A DNA stretch of 64,000 bases from contig NZ_JACDUU010000002.1 in assembly GCF_013760845.1 (NCBI RefSeq), forward strand, positions 1-64,000, written 5' to 3'. Position numbers and translations under genes: made by a program. The notes under the pieces are model-generated. The model saw only the letters and a program-made list of their open reading frames with translations, did not search any database and had not been told where the DNA came from. The DNA comes from [Anoxybacillus] calidus. GTDB lineage: Bacteria > Bacillota > Bacilli > Bacillales > Anoxybacillaceae. Below, piece by piece: positions 17,319-26,390 of the stretch; the stretch's first letter is position 1, and every line of letters starts with the position of its first letter.

Positions 17319-18116
17319 TTAACTTTTGTTCAGCTGGTCCAATGCTTCTTTTAAGGATTTGCGCAGTTTGCGTTCTATTTCCCACTGAGCCATGTTTTCC
17401 GTTTTAGCAATAACGCGAATAACCACTTCTGATGTCCCCAAGTTTTGTACTCCTAAAACATTTGGTCCTTCAATAATTTTCGGTTCCTGTTGTGCAAGAA
17501 GATTACATTTATTTTGAAGTGTTTTAATGGCTTCATCAATATTTTGCTCATAAGGAATACTTATGTCGACAAGGGCGCGCATGTTTCCGCGCGAATGATT
17601 GCTTAATGTTGTAATCATGCGATTCGGAATATAGTGTAAAGTACCGTCAAAGCTGCGAATTTGTGTTGTCCGAAGACCGATTGCTTCAACGATGCCAGAA
17701 AAATTACCTGTGGTTACATAATCCCCAACATCAAGCTGTTTCTCAAGCAATAAAAAGAATCCTGTAACAACATCGCTGACAAGTCCTTGAGCACCAAATC
17801 CGACAGCTAAGCCAACAACACCGGCTCCTGCTAAAATCGCAGTTGCTTTAATGTTGAAAGTTTGTAATATCATTACCGCAAAAATAAACGCAAGTGTATA
17901 GGAGAAAATATTTGATATTAGAGACTGTAATGTTCGGCTTCTCCCATTAGATATATTCTGATGCTCTTTAATACGCTGGAATACACGATTAATCAATTTT
18001 ATTCCAAGTTTTTTAATCGTTATGTAGGCAATGTAGATAGCGAGCAACTTTAGGATAATAGTGCCGAAATTTGTGAAAAGGGAAGACCAATCAAAATTCC
18101 ACTCATTCTGATTCAT
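17319..18116 (-). CDS. ykuT: MscS-type mechanosensitive channel YkuT
   Basis: A 265-residue small-conductance mechanosensitive channel. There are three membrane helices in the first 110 residues; the pore helix is glycine/alanine rich ([20 protein letters not shown]) and is followed by [13 protein letters not shown]. The cytoplasmic beta domain contains [16 protein letters not shown]. It opens on membrane tension to release solutes. Start ATG 18116 is fixed by GAAAGGAGG 9 bases upstream; the longer frame to 18185 is not supported. The length fits B. subtilis YkuT (267 aa). Confidence 0.92.
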   Translation of the reverse strand: MNQNEWNFDWSSLFTNFGTIILKLLAIYIAYITIKKLGIKLINRVFQRIKEHQNISNGRSRTLQSLISNIFSYTLAFIFAVMILQTFNIKATAILAGAGVVGLAVGFGAQGLVSDVVTGFFLLLEKQLDVGDYVTTGNFSGIVEAIGLRTTQIRSFDGTLHYIPNRMITTLSNHSRGNMRALVDISIPYEQNIDEAIKTLQNKCNLLAQQEPKIIEGPNVLGVQNLGTSEVVIRVIAKTENMAQWEIERKLRKSLKEALDQLNKS

Positions 18117-18353
18117 ATTTTTACGCCTCCTTTCTTTTGTTAGAACACGTATTAGTTTTTTACAAAATAACAAAAACATATGCACAAACCATTTGATCTA
18201 CAGTAAAAATGCTAATTGTTTTGTGTTGGAACTAAAAAATGTTACACTGATTTTAGAGAATGGGTTTAAAGACAAGATGTCTAGGGAATATCTAAATTGA
18301 AGCAGTCAGGAAATAAAAAATTAATATTTATTTAAATTAATTATCATTTAATA

Positions 18354-18383
18354 TTGACTAAAAATACTTTTGTCTATTATAAT
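18354..18383 (+). promoter_or_regulatory. SigA-type promoter of ykuU
   Basis: TTGACT (18354-18359) and a perfect TATAAT (18378-18383) are separated by 18 bases, preceded by a 50-base AT-rich stretch that could be an UP element. Confidence 0.8.
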
Positions 18384-18402
18384 TCTAAATGAAATGATGT
18401 TA

Positions 18403-18440
18403 TTTAATTGAGAAAATCATTGGTAGTTTTCTCAATTAAA
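18403..18440 (+). promoter_or_regulatory. Perfect 14-bp inverted repeat in the ykuU leader
   Basis: TTTAATTGAGAAAA (18403-18416) and TTTTCTCAATTAAA (18427-18440) are exact reverse complements around a 10-base loop. The repeat begins about 12 bases after the expected transcription start and ends 23 bases before the ATG. It could be an operator or a 5' stabilising stem; it has no terminator T-run. Confidence 0.7.
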
Positions 18441-18463
18441 AATATTTTATGGAGGGATTACAT

Positions 18464-19006
18464 ATGGCAGAACGTATGGTAGGTAAACAAGCTCCACGTT
18501 TTGAAATGAAAGCTGTTTTACCAAACGGTGAATTTGGTACAGTAAGCCTTGAAGAAAACATGAAGAAAGGCAAATGGACAGTACTTTTCTTCTATCCATT
18601 AGACTTCACATTCGTATGCCCAACAGAAATTACAGCGATTTCTGATCGTTACGACGAATTTGAAGATTTAGATGCAGAAGTAATCGGTGTATCAACTGAC
18701 TCTGTATATTCTCATCAAGCATGGATTAAAACTCCACGCTCAGAAAATGGCCTTGGTGAAATCAAATACCCATTAGCAGCTGATACAAATCATGCTGTTT
18801 CTCGTGACTACGGCGTATTAATTGAAGAAGAAGGTATCGCTCTTCGTGGCTTGTTCATCATCGACCCAGAAGGTGAATTAAAATACGCAGTAGTTCACCA
18901 TAACAACATCGGTCGTGACGTTGATGAAGTATTACGTGTTCTTCAAGCGTTACAAACTGGCGGTCTTTGCCCAGCAAACTGGAAACCAGGTCAAGCAACT
19001 CTTTAA
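18464..19006 (+). CDS. ykuU: 2-Cys peroxiredoxin (AhpC/TSA family) YkuU
   Basis: A 180-residue typical 2-Cys peroxiredoxin that reduces hydrogen peroxide and organic peroxides with electrons from thioredoxin. The peroxidatic cysteine is C52 in DFTFVCPTE and the resolving cysteine is C169 in GGLCPANW. Start ATG 18464 is preceded by GGAGGGA. The strong promoter and narrow codon choice suggest high expression. It is followed by a perfect terminator palindrome and then the thiol oxidoreductase ykuV, a plausible partner. The sequence does not show a convincing PerR box, so the regulator is open. Confidence 0.93.
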   Translation: MAERMVGKQAPRFEMKAVLPNGEFGTVSLEENMKKGKWTVLFFYPLDFTFVCPTEITAISDRYDEFEDLDAEVIGVSTDSVYSHQAWIKTPRSENGLGEIKYPLAADTNHAVSRDYGVLIEEEGIALRGLFIIDPEGELKYAVVHHNNIGRDVDEVLRVLQALQTGGLCPANWKPGQATL

Positions 19007-19018
19007 TGGATAAAAAAC

Positions 19019-19047
19019 AAAAGGTCTAACGTAACGTTAGACCTTTT
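19019..19047 (+). terminator. Terminator after ykuU
   Basis: A perfect palindrome of AAAAGGTCTAACG and CGTTAGACCTTTT around TAA. Confidence 0.85.
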
Positions 19048-19137
19048 ATCGTACATAATAACAAGGGAAGTTGCCTGCTTTTTTCAAGGATGAAGGAAGC
19101 GGGACGACGAGCTTGAACAATATGGAGGGAACGAAAG

Positions 19138-19593
19138 ATGAAATTACGCGAGCCAATGCCGGAGTTAACAGGAGCGACTGTTTGGTTAAATGGAGAAGTG
19201 AAGAAAGAACAATTAATAGGGGACAAACCGACGCTTATTCATTTCTGGTCGGTTAGCTGCCATCTTTGTAAAGAAGCGATGCCTCAAGTAAATGAATTCC
19301 GTGACCGGTATAAGGATCAATTGAATGTTATCGCGATTCATATGCCGCGTTCAGAAAATGATTTAGATATCGAACAGGTAAAGAAAGTGGCAGAAGAGCA
19401 TGGAATTACACAGCCAATTGCCGTTGATAATGAACATAAAATAACAGATGCATTTGAAAATCAATATGTTCCTGCTTACTATGTGTTTGATGCTGAAGGA
19501 AAACTTCGTCATTTCCAAGCGGGCGGAAGCGGCATGAAAATGTTAGAAAAACGCGTCAACCGCGTTCTTGAGGAAAATAAGAAAACAGAATAG
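19138..19593 (+). CDS. ykuV: Thiol-disulfide oxidoreductase YkuV (TlpA-like)
   Basis: A 151-residue thioredoxin-fold protein with active site CHLC (C41, C44) after LIHFWSVS, and a cis-proline region QYVPAYYVFD. It lacks a signal peptide, so it should act in the cytoplasm as B. subtilis YkuV does. GAGGGAACG precedes ATG 19138. It probably has its own promoter because a terminator separates it from ykuU. Confidence 0.9.
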   Translation: MKLREPMPELTGATVWLNGEVKKEQLIGDKPTLIHFWSVSCHLCKEAMPQVNEFRDRYKDQLNVIAIHMPRSENDLDIEQVKKVAEEHGITQPIAVDNEHKITDAFENQYVPAYYVFDAEGKLRHFQAGGSGMKMLEKRVNRVLEENKKTE

Positions 19594-19607
19594 AAATCAT
19601 GAAAGAA

Positions 19608-19704
19608 AGCTGACTCATGGGTGTCTAACTTCATACGCAACCCATCATACATTGAGATCTTATATATTTTGGTTGCGAGATTGGACACTTTATTTGGGTC
19701 AGCT
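19608..19704. repeat. Palindromic intergenic repeat, family 1, copy E
   Basis: A 97 bp diverged copy: AGCTGACTCATGGGTGTCTA at the left, GATTGGACACTTTATTTGGG and TCAGCT at the right, followed by eight T. It sits after ykuV, where a terminator is expected. Confidence 0.85.
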
Positions 19705-19780
19705 TTTTTTATGTTGTTTGTAACCATTGTTTATCTAAAAACGTCAATTATGGTAAAAATGTAAAATTAGGAGGAGGCAC

Positions 19781-20656
19781 ATGAAATGGGGGAAAATCCT
19801 GCTTGTCGGTCTGATTGTTTTCATGAGCATAGCTGGCTGTTCATCAAGCAAGAAGGAAGAATTCAGTCAGAAGGCAAAGTCTACGAAAGATACAGTCATC
19901 ACAGAACCGCAAGAAATGGAGAGAGAAATAGATGAGCAAAATCCGGAACAAAAAGTGATCCAATCCGAAAATCGGATGGTTATTTATCATGCAGAAATTC
20001 GTATGGAAGTAAAGGAGTTTCAAAAAGTTCAGCAAACGATTGAGCAGCTTGTGCAAAATCAAGGAGGATACATCGTTCAAGAGAATGTTTATGAAAGTGA
20101 AGATAATCGTTTAGAGGGCACAGTGACGACACGTATACCTCAAGCGAAGTTCCAAACGTTTTTAAGGCAATTGGAAAAACTCGCGATGAAAGTTCATTCT
20201 CGTCATGTTACAGGTGAGGATGTAACAGAAGAATTTGTTGACTTAGAATCAAGGTTAAAATCGAAACAAGCGGTTGAAGAAAGACTTTATCAATTTTTGA
20301 AAGAGGCAAAAGATACAAAGGACTTGCTCGCCATTTCGAACGATTTAGCAAGAGTGCAGGAAGAAATTGAACAAATTAAGGGAAGAATGAAATATTTGCA
20401 AAATCAATCGGCTTTATCGACAGTTACGATTCACCTTTTTGAAAATAAAGTAATTGTTCCAGATTTAGAGAATAAGGATTTAAATACATGGGAAAGGACG
20501 AAAAAACAATTTATATCGAGCATAAATCTTTTGCTTTCATTGTTTTCAGGTCTTATTGTATTCATCATTGGTAATTTACCTATTTTCGTTGTATTCATGA
20601 TTTTAATTGGTTTATTGATTTTCTTTGGAAAAAACATCGTAAAACAGAAAAAATAA
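19781..20656 (+). CDS. DUF4349 lipoprotein
   Basis: A 291-residue lipoprotein. The signal peptide ends in the lipobox SIAGC (C20), so the protein is anchored on the outer face of the membrane. A charged linker follows. The DUF4349 domain (about residues 60-230) contains IRMEVKEFQKVQQTIEQLV, TTRIPQAKFQTFL and a predicted coiled coil around residues 160-210. A C-terminal membrane segment (about 245-285) would give a second anchor. The function of the family is unknown. The ribosome site is AGGAGG before ATG 19781. Confidence 0.82.
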   Translation: MKWGKILLVGLIVFMSIAGCSSSKKEEFSQKAKSTKDTVITEPQEMEREIDEQNPEQKVIQSENRMVIYHAEIRMEVKEFQKVQQTIEQLVQNQGGYIVQENVYESEDNRLEGTVTTRIPQAKFQTFLRQLEKLAMKVHSRHVTGEDVTEEFVDLESRLKSKQAVEERLYQFLKEAKDTKDLLAISNDLARVQEEIEQIKGRMKYLQNQSALSTVTIHLFENKVIVPDLENKDLNTWERTKKQFISSINLLLSLFSGLIVFIIGNLPIFVVFMILIGLLIFFGKNIVKQKK

Positions 20657-20664
20657 TATAAGTA

Positions 20665-20699
20665 AAAAAGCTGGAGATTGAAAAATCTCCAGCTTTTTT
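20665..20699 (+). terminator. Terminator after the DUF4349 gene
   Basis: AAAAAGCTGGAGATT pairs exactly with AATCTCCAGCTTTTT over a 4-base loop. Confidence 0.88.
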
Positions 20700-20821
20700 A
20701 CATAAACATCTTTGTGATGTTTGTCACAAAAAATTCATGTTCCCCTTCTTCCAAAAGCTTATTATAGATTTACAATATTAATACAATTGATATAGTGAGA
20801 ACTCGAGAGGAGTGATGATCG

Positions 20822-22150
20822 ATGGAACTGGATAACGTTATGTTAGCGAGATTATTAACAACGACAACACTTGCTTTTCATATCATTTTTGCGACGATTG
20901 GTGTTGGTGTACCAGTAATGATTTCAATTGCTGAATATATTGGCATTAAGCGTAAAGATCCGCATTATTTATTGCTGGCACGGCGCTGGACACGAGGATT
21001 TGTCGTGACGGTTGCTGTCGGTGTCGTAACGGGAACGTGCATTGGTTTGCAGTTATCTCTTCTTTGGCCGAGTTTTATGAAGATTGCCGGACAAATTATT
21101 AGTTTGCCGCTCTTTTTGGAAACGTTCGCTTTCTTCTTTGAGGCCATTTTTTTAGGAATTTATTTATATACATGGGATCGATTTAAAAAGCCGCTTTATC
21201 ATTGGTTATTGTCAATTCCTGTTATTATTGGTTCCAGCGCTTCCGCGTTTTTTATTACAACGGTAAACGCGTTTATGAATACACCGCAAGGGTTTCAATT
21301 AGAAAACGGAGTAATTACAGCGATTGATCCGATTCAGGCGATGTTTAATCCAGCAACTCCGTCAAAAGTGCTGCATGTGTTAACGTCAGCCTATCTTGCT
21401 TCCGCTTTGATTTTAGGAATGATTGCTGCATTCCAGCTGCTGCTGGGAAGAACAGGTGAATATTATAAAAAATCGCTTAAGCTGACAATGGTTTGTGGCT
21501 TTGTATTTGCATTTTTAACAGCAGTTGCTGGGGATATCTCTGCTAAATTTTTAGCGAAACATCAGCCGGAGAAATTAGCAGCGGGTGAATGGCATTTTGA
21601 AACGGAAAAAGGTGCTGATTTGTTACTATATGGAATTTTAGATGAAAATAATGAAGTAAAATACGCGATTCGTCTTCCAAACATGCTCAGTTTCTTATCG
21701 TTTAGTGATTTCAATGCTGAAGTAAAAGGTTTAAATGAATTTCCAGAAGATGAGCGGCCACCTGTTTGGATCCATTATATGTTTGATATTATGGTGACAA
21801 TTGGAATTTATACTGTCGTTGTTCCTTTCTTATATCTGATTTTTGACAAGCTTAAAGCCTTTAACCCACATAGCAAATGGCTGCTGTGGTCGATTGTGCT
21901 TGGTGGACCACTTTCACTTATTGCCATCGAGGTAGGCTGGATTTTTGCGGAAGTAGGACGACAGCCTTGGATTTTGCGCGGATACATGAAGGTAGCGGAA
22001 GGTGCAACAACAGCAGATAACGTTGGGCTCATGTTCTTACTGTTCATCGCGCTTTATATTGTATTGGGAGTTGTATGTTCGATTGTACTTGTTAAAATGT
22101 TTAAAAATAAACCAGCAGAAGTAGAACTTGAGTATCGTTTCAATAAATGA
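20822..22150 (+). CDS. cydA: Cytochrome bd-type quinol oxidase subunit I (short Q-loop, YthA/CbdA-like)
   Basis: A 442-residue heme-bearing subunit of a bd-type terminal oxidase that reduces oxygen with quinol electrons. Family landmarks are H20 in TLAFHIIFA (heme ligand), PLFLETFAFFFEAIFLG (around residue 100) and EVGRQPWILRGYM. The quinol loop is short, as in the cyanide-insensitive oxidases of Geobacillus (CbdA) and B. subtilis YthA, rather than E. coli CydA. The gene for subunit II follows 25 bases later. ATG 20822 follows GAGAGGAGTGATC. I use the family symbol; cbdA or ythA would be equally proper. Confidence 0.88.
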   Translation: MELDNVMLARLLTTTTLAFHIIFATIGVGVPVMISIAEYIGIKRKDPHYLLLARRWTRGFVVTVAVGVVTGTCIGLQLSLLWPSFMKIAGQIISLPLFLETFAFFFEAIFLGIYLYTWDRFKKPLYHWLLSIPVIIGSSASAFFITTVNAFMNTPQGFQLENGVITAIDPIQAMFNPATPSKVLHVLTSAYLASALILGMIAAFQLLLGRTGEYYKKSLKLTMVCGFVFAFLTAVAGDISAKFLAKHQPEKLAAGEWHFETEKGADLLLYGILDENNEVKYAIRLPNMLSFLSFSDFNAEVKGLNEFPEDERPPVWIHYMFDIMVTIGIYTVVVPFLYLIFDKLKAFNPHSKWLLWSIVLGGPLSLIAIEVGWIFAEVGRQPWILRGYMKVAEGATTADNVGLMFLLFIALYIVLGVVCSIVLVKMFKNKPAEVELEYRFNK

Positions 22151-22175
22151 TAAGACAAAGGAAGGGGAATGAGAG

Positions 22176-23189
22176 GTGGAAATCCAATTAGTCGGTATTA
22201 CGGTATTATGGCTATTCCTTTACGGATATTTAATTGTTGCCTCGATTGATTTCGGGGCAGGTTTTTTTGCTTATTATGGGAAATTGACTAAGCAAGATCA
22301 TTTAATTAACCATTTGATTAGCCGCTATTTATCACCGGTTTGGGAAGTAACAAACGTCTTTTTCGTTTTCTTTTTTGTCGGTTTAGTCGGTTTTTTTCCT
22401 GATACGGCTTATTATTATGGAACGGCTTTGTTGATTCCTGGCAGCGTTGCACTTGTTTTATTGACGATTCGCGGCTCGTTTTATGCGTTTAGCAACTACG
22501 GTTCCAGAGAAAACAAATTGTATTTGTTTTTATATGGGGCGTCTGGTTTGTTAATTCCAGCTTCGTTATCAACGGTCTTGACCATTTCCGAAGGTGGGTT
22601 TATCGAAAAGCGTGGTGACGAAATTGTCTTTTTAGCCGATCGCTTACTTACAAGTCCGTACTCTTGGAGTGTTGTGTTTCTAGCCATTGTTAGTGTATTG
22701 TTTATTAGTGCGTCGTTTCTCACCTATTATGCGGATCGTGCAGATGATAAACCAGCGTTAGAAATTGTACGGAAATTCGCTTTGTTTTGGAGTTCGCCAA
22801 CGATTATCGCTAGCTTACTTGTATTTATTGCCTTGCATGAGCATAATGTTGCTCATTTTGAAAAAATGCTTAATTACTGGTGGATGTTTGGTTTTTCGCT
22901 CATCTGCTTTTTAGTAGCATCTGGGTTGATATATTTTAGAAAGCGTTATGGAACTGCGTTTATCTTTGTAATGTTGCAATTTTTCTTTGCCTTTTTCGGT
23001 TATGGTGTTTCACATTTGCCTTATATTTTAGACCCCTATGTAACGATTTACTCAGCTTATACAAACGAAACGATGGGGATTACGTTAGTTGTCGCGTTCA
23101 TTGCTGGCTTATGTTTGCTTATACCGTCACTTATTTTGTTGATGAAGCTGTTTTTATTTGATGCGGATTATGTAAAAGGTAAAAAATAA
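22176..23189 (+). CDS. cydB: Cytochrome bd-type quinol oxidase subunit II (YthB/CbdB-like)
   Basis: A 337-residue membrane protein with eight or more helices. The N-terminus YLIVASIDFGAGFFAYYG carries the family signature (SIDFGxG), and a later WEVTNVFFVFFFVGLVGFFP fits subunit II. It stabilises the oxidase by pairing with subunit I. Start GTG 22176 has GGAAGGGG upstream and the two genes form an operon. The downstream gene has decayed, so this operon probably ends here. Confidence 0.87.
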   Translation: MEIQLVGITVLWLFLYGYLIVASIDFGAGFFAYYGKLTKQDHLINHLISRYLSPVWEVTNVFFVFFFVGLVGFFPDTAYYYGTALLIPGSVALVLLTIRGSFYAFSNYGSRENKLYLFLYGASGLLIPASLSTVLTISEGGFIEKRGDEIVFLADRLLTSPYSWSVVFLAIVSVLFISASFLTYYADRADDKPALEIVRKFALFWSSPTIIASLLVFIALHEHNVAHFEKMLNYWWMFGFSLICFLVASGLIYFRKRYGTAFIFVMLQFFFAFFGYGVSHLPYILDPYVTIYSAYTNETMGITLVVAFIAGLCLLIPSLILLMKLFLFDADYVKGKK

Positions 23190-23266
23190 AGCTGCTTGGT
23201 TTTTCGGTTATGATAAAATGAACAGGATATAAAAAGATTTCTTAAAATGTTCAATGAGGGGATTAA

Positions 23267-23863
23267 GAATTTGCCGTCATTGGTCTTGGTCGCTTTGGTG
23301 GAAGTATTTGCTATACATTAAGTGAGCAAAGGATGGAAGTTCTGGCGATTGATATGGATGAGGAGCGCGTAAGTATTACATCACATGCGGTAGTAGGCGA
23401 TTCGACAGATGAATCCGTATTAAAAAGTTTAGAAATTCGCAACTTTGACCATGTCATTGTTGCGATTGGTGATAACATTCAAGCAAGCATTTTGACGACG
23501 ATTATTTTAAAAGAGCTCAGGGTCAAACATGTTAATGTAAAAGCAGATTATCACGAGAAAGATAAGATTAAAAAATTGGCGCTGACCAAGTCGTTCACCT
23601 AGAGAGGGATATGGGAGAACGTATTGCCCACAACATAGACTATTCAGAGTTGTCCGATGAGTACAGCATTGTCGAAATTGCGGCGAGCGTTTAGATGGGC
23701 ATTCACTGCTTGAATTGGATATTCGCGCACGGTTATGGAATAAATATTGTTGCTAATGATATTATTTGTCTCACCACTAGCATCAGAAATGATCCGCAAA
23801 ATTGTTATTGGGGCGGATAAAGATATTGACCGCTTTGAAGCAAAAGTAGTGAGCAACGAATAG
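23267..23863 (+). pseudogene. ktrC: Decayed potassium-uptake regulatory subunit KtrC (TrkA-N/TrkA-C)
   Basis: The first segment starts EFAVIGLGRFGGSICYTLSE, a Rossmann NAD/ATP-binding signature, and runs through GDSTDESVLKSLEIRNFDHV. After a frame loss near 23580 another frame reads ADQVVHLERDMGERIAHNI and LSDEYSIVEIAAS. Two more frame changes expose LDGHSLLELDIRAR, YGINIVAND and a tail ending DIDRFEAKVVSNE. The initiation codon is also gone; a TAA stands directly before the first recognisable codon. This is KtrC (YkqB), the gating subunit of a Ktr potassium transporter, in its conserved place beside rnjA. Confidence 0.9.
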
Positions 23864-23878
23864 ATAACCATTTAACAT

Positions 23879-23910
23879 AACACCCCCCATGGAATTCCAT
23901 GGAGGGTGTT
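23879..23910. terminator. Hairpin between ktrC remnant and rnjA
   Basis: A 14-base palindrome (AACACCCcCCATGG / CCATGGaGGGTGTT, one mismatch) with a 4-base loop. It lies between convergent genes; the flanking T-content is modest on both strands. Confidence 0.55.
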
Positions 23911-23950
23911 ATTGTAATAAAAATTATCCAGCTCAGCGCCTTTTCATTCC

Positions 23951-25618
23951 TTATATCTCCATAATAATTGGCAAAATCATCGGTCTCCGTTTTGTTTTTT
24001 CATAGAGGAACGGTGCTAATGTATCAGTAATTTCGTTTTTAATTTCTGACCATTGATTTGTTTTACGTTCTAATACTTTCTCAAGATGTTTGGTAATGAG
24101 CGCTTGGGCGTCATTAATTAAATCCCCGGATTCGCGCATGTAAACAAATCCGCGCGAAATAATATCAGGACCTGCAGCAATTTTAAATTCTTTCATATTG
24201 ATGCTGACGACAACAATGACAAGCCCTTCTTCAGAAAGGATACGACGATCGCGTAAGACAATGTTGCCGATGTCGCCAATGCCGCTTCCATCAATGTAAA
24301 CGGAGCCTGACGGAATCTTACCGACGATGCCAGCCTCATCTTCACTCAAGCCTAGCACTTCGCCATTATCCATAATAAAGCAATTTTCTTCAGGTACACC
24401 GCAATCAACAGCAAGTTTCGCATGCATCCTCTGCATTCGGTATTCACCGTGAATTGGCATAAAATATTTCGGCTTCATCAAGCGAATCATAAGCTTTTGC
24501 TCTTCTTGTCCGCCGTGCCCGGAAGTATGAATATCGTTCAACGGACCATGAATAACGTCAGCTCCGGCGCGATAAAGCATATTGATTGTACGGTTGACAC
24601 TTACGGTATTGCCTGGAATTGGTGAGGAGGAGAAAACGACTGTATCGCCAGGCATAATTTGAATTTGCCGGTGTGTGCCGCTAGCAATTCGCGACAGTGC
24701 GGCCATCGGTTCTCCTTGGCTTCCTGTGCATAAAATGGTTACACGGTTTGCCGGCAAGCGATTAATTTGTGCTGCATCAACAAACGTATCTTTTGGACAT
24801 TTAATATAGCCGAGTTGTTGGCCAATTTCGATAGCTGCTTCCATGCTACGACCAAAGACAGCAATTTTCCGATTGTTTAAAACAGCAGCCTCTGTCACTT
24901 GCTGGAGGCGGTGGATGTTGGAAGCAAATGTCGCAAAAATAATCCTTCCTTGCACTTTGCGGAAAATATCATGAATGCTTTCACCGACGCGGCGTTCCGA
25001 CATTGTAAAATGAGGAATTTCGCTGTTTGTGCTGTCAGATAGCAAGCAAAGCACGCCTTCTTTTCCTATTTCCGCCATTTTTGTTAAGTTTGCTGGTTCA
25101 CCGACAGGAGTAAAGTCGAATTTAAAATCTCCCGTATGCACGATTTGTCCAGCTGGTGTTTTCACGACAATGCCATAGCTGTCAGGAATACTGTGGGTTG
25201 TTCGAAAAAACGTAACCGCTGTTTTTTGAAAACGGATCACATCGTCCTCTTTAATCTCAATCAGTTTTGTTTGGCTTAATAATCCGTGCTCTTCTAGTTT
25301 ATTTCTAATAAGGCCTAAAGCAAGCTTTCCACCGTAAATTGGAACATTGACTTGGCGAAGCAAGTACGGAATGCCACCGATATGATCTTCGTGCCCATGA
25401 GTAATAAACAACCCTTTTATTTTTTCGGCGTTTTTTACTAAATAACTGTAGTCAGGGATGACATAATCAATTCCGAGCAATTCATCCTCTGGAAATTTAA
25501 TGCCGGCATCGATAATGATGATTTCATCTTGGAATTGCACACCGTATGTATTTTTGCCGATTTCGCCCAAGCCGCCAAGGGCGAAGACGCCTACTTGATT
25601 TTCTTTAAGAAACTTCAT
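23951..25618 (-). CDS. rnjA: Ribonuclease J1
   Basis: A 555-residue metallo-beta-lactamase/beta-CASP nuclease with 5'-to-3' exonuclease and endonuclease activity, central to mRNA turnover and RNA maturation in Bacillus. The zinc-binding motif is HGHEDHIGG (near residue 75). TGDFKFD and [20 protein letters not shown], and SGHGGQEEQ with PIHGEYRM are also present. Start ATG 25618 has GGAG about 8 bases upstream; the TTG at 25624 is less likely. It begins 2 bases after the rpoY stop, so the two are translationally coupled, as in other bacilli. Confidence 0.95.
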   Translation of the reverse strand: MKFLKENQVGVFALGGLGEIGKNTYGVQFQDEIIIIDAGIKFPEDELLGIDYVIPDYSYLVKNAEKIKGLFITHGHEDHIGGIPYLLRQVNVPIYGGKLALGLIRNKLEEHGLLSQTKLIEIKEDDVIRFQKTAVTFFRTTHSIPDSYGIVVKTPAGQIVHTGDFKFDFTPVGEPANLTKMAEIGKEGVLCLLSDSTNSEIPHFTMSERRVGESIHDIFRKVQGRIIFATFASNIHRLQQVTEAAVLNNRKIAVFGRSMEAAIEIGQQLGYIKCPKDTFVDAAQINRLPANRVTILCTGSQGEPMAALSRIASGTHRQIQIMPGDTVVFSSSPIPGNTVSVNRTINMLYRAGADVIHGPLNDIHTSGHGGQEEQKLMIRLMKPKYFMPIHGEYRMQRMHAKLAVDCGVPEENCFIMDNGEVLGLSEDEAGIVGKIPSGSVYIDGSGIGDIGNIVLRDRRILSEEGLVIVVVSINMKEFKIAAGPDIISRGFVYMRESGDLINDAQALITKHLEKVLERKTNQWSEIKNEITDTLAPFLYEKTKRRPMILPIIMEI

Positions 25619-25620
25619 AT

Positions 25621-25830
25621 TCAAATCTCCAATACTTTAAAATCAGGATTTTGTTTTTCGTATTCTAAATGAGCACCTTCAAGCGGCTGAATATACTCGA
25701 TATTAATTGTGCGGTCTTGCAGTTTTCGGCGTACTTCGCGCTCTGATTCTGCCTCAATATACAATGTTTTTGTTTTTTCTCTCACAGGCACTTCATCTGG
25801 ATTTTCTTGATAGAACACTTTGAAAATCAT
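25621..25830 (-). CDS. rpoY: RNA polymerase epsilon subunit RpoY
   Basis: A 69-residue protein of the RpoY family (B. subtilis YkzG), a small accessory subunit of Firmicute RNA polymerase. It is recognised from [20 protein letters not shown] at the start and the acidic tail. Start ATG 25830 is fixed by AAGGAGAG; the frame continues upstream to 25947 without support. It is first in the rpoY-rnjA operon, which pairs a transcription factor with an RNA decay enzyme. Confidence 0.92.
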   Translation of the reverse strand: MIFKVFYQENPDEVPVREKTKTLYIEAESEREVRRKLQDRTINIEYIQPLEGAHLEYEKQNPDFKVLEI

Positions 25831-26000
25831 AGTTATCTCTCTCCTTACTAACCGATTATTGCTTATAACTTTTTTTATTATATATAAAAAGTTAATGATT
25901 TTCATGTTTTTTCTATAAAAATAAAGCATAGAAAAGGTCTGTATCATCTTTGACGGAATTTGTTCTTTTCATTCATTGATGAACAATTGGACAAAGAAGA

Positions 26001-26116
26001 GGCTGTCTCAAAAGTAAAGGGTCAGCCCCCACAACCACAATATATCGCACATCATGTTTGGCCATTACACGATATATGGTGAATTTTGCGTGAGGTCAGA
26101 CCCTTATGGGACAGCC
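26001..26116. repeat. Palindromic intergenic repeat, family 1/2 mosaic, copy F (reverse polarity)
   Basis: A 116 bp element. The ends GGCTGTCTC and GGGACAGCC are of family 2 type. The inner arms AAAGTAAAGGGTCAGCC and GAGGTCAGACCCTTATGGGA and the core CACAATATATCG belong to family 1. AGA/TCT flanks extend the palindrome. It is the only copy between divergent genes. Confidence 0.82.
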
Positions 26117-26117
26117 T

Positions 26118-26192
26118 CTAAGCAATTGATTTTTTCCGAAGTAAATCTTTCCATTGTCGGAGCAGTTTCTTCTTGAGCTTTTTAAGCATCAT
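26118..26192 (-). CDS. Candidate 24-residue cationic small protein
   Basis: A short frame on the minus strand, starting at tandem ATGs (26192, 26189) with AAGGAG 6 bases upstream. It begins Met-Met-Leu-Lys-Lys-Leu-Lys-Lys-Lys and continues LLRQWKDLLRKKS, so it is strongly basic and would form an amphipathic helix. Its stop codon abuts the repeat element. No family is recognised. The ribosome site and composition favour a real gene, but the length gives little statistical support. Confidence 0.42.
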   Translation of the reverse strand: MMLKKLKKKLLRQWKDLLRKKSIA

Positions 26193-26390
26193 CCATCACT
26201 CCTTACTTTATATTTTATCCATTTCTTAATGAAAGTAAATGTGTTCGTATTCTTGTCATTAGTATATGTGTTAGAAGTTTTGTTTTTCATGGATAAATGT
26301 GGAGTAAATAGAATGGTAAATTGTTTGACATTTCCATGTTCTTCCGTTAGCTTAATGTTATTAAACAGTGAATGGAAGGGGATTGGCGAA

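Noticed and set aside
18354-18400. PerR or Fur box at the ykuU promoter
   Set aside because: TTATAAT at 18377 matches one half-site but is simply the -10; the other half agrees at only two of seven bases. An ATTATCA half-site upstream has no good partner.
26154-26390. Longer N-terminus for the EamA transporter
   Set aside because: The added 79 residues lack family homology and a ribosome site; GTG 26391 gives the normal two-repeat length.
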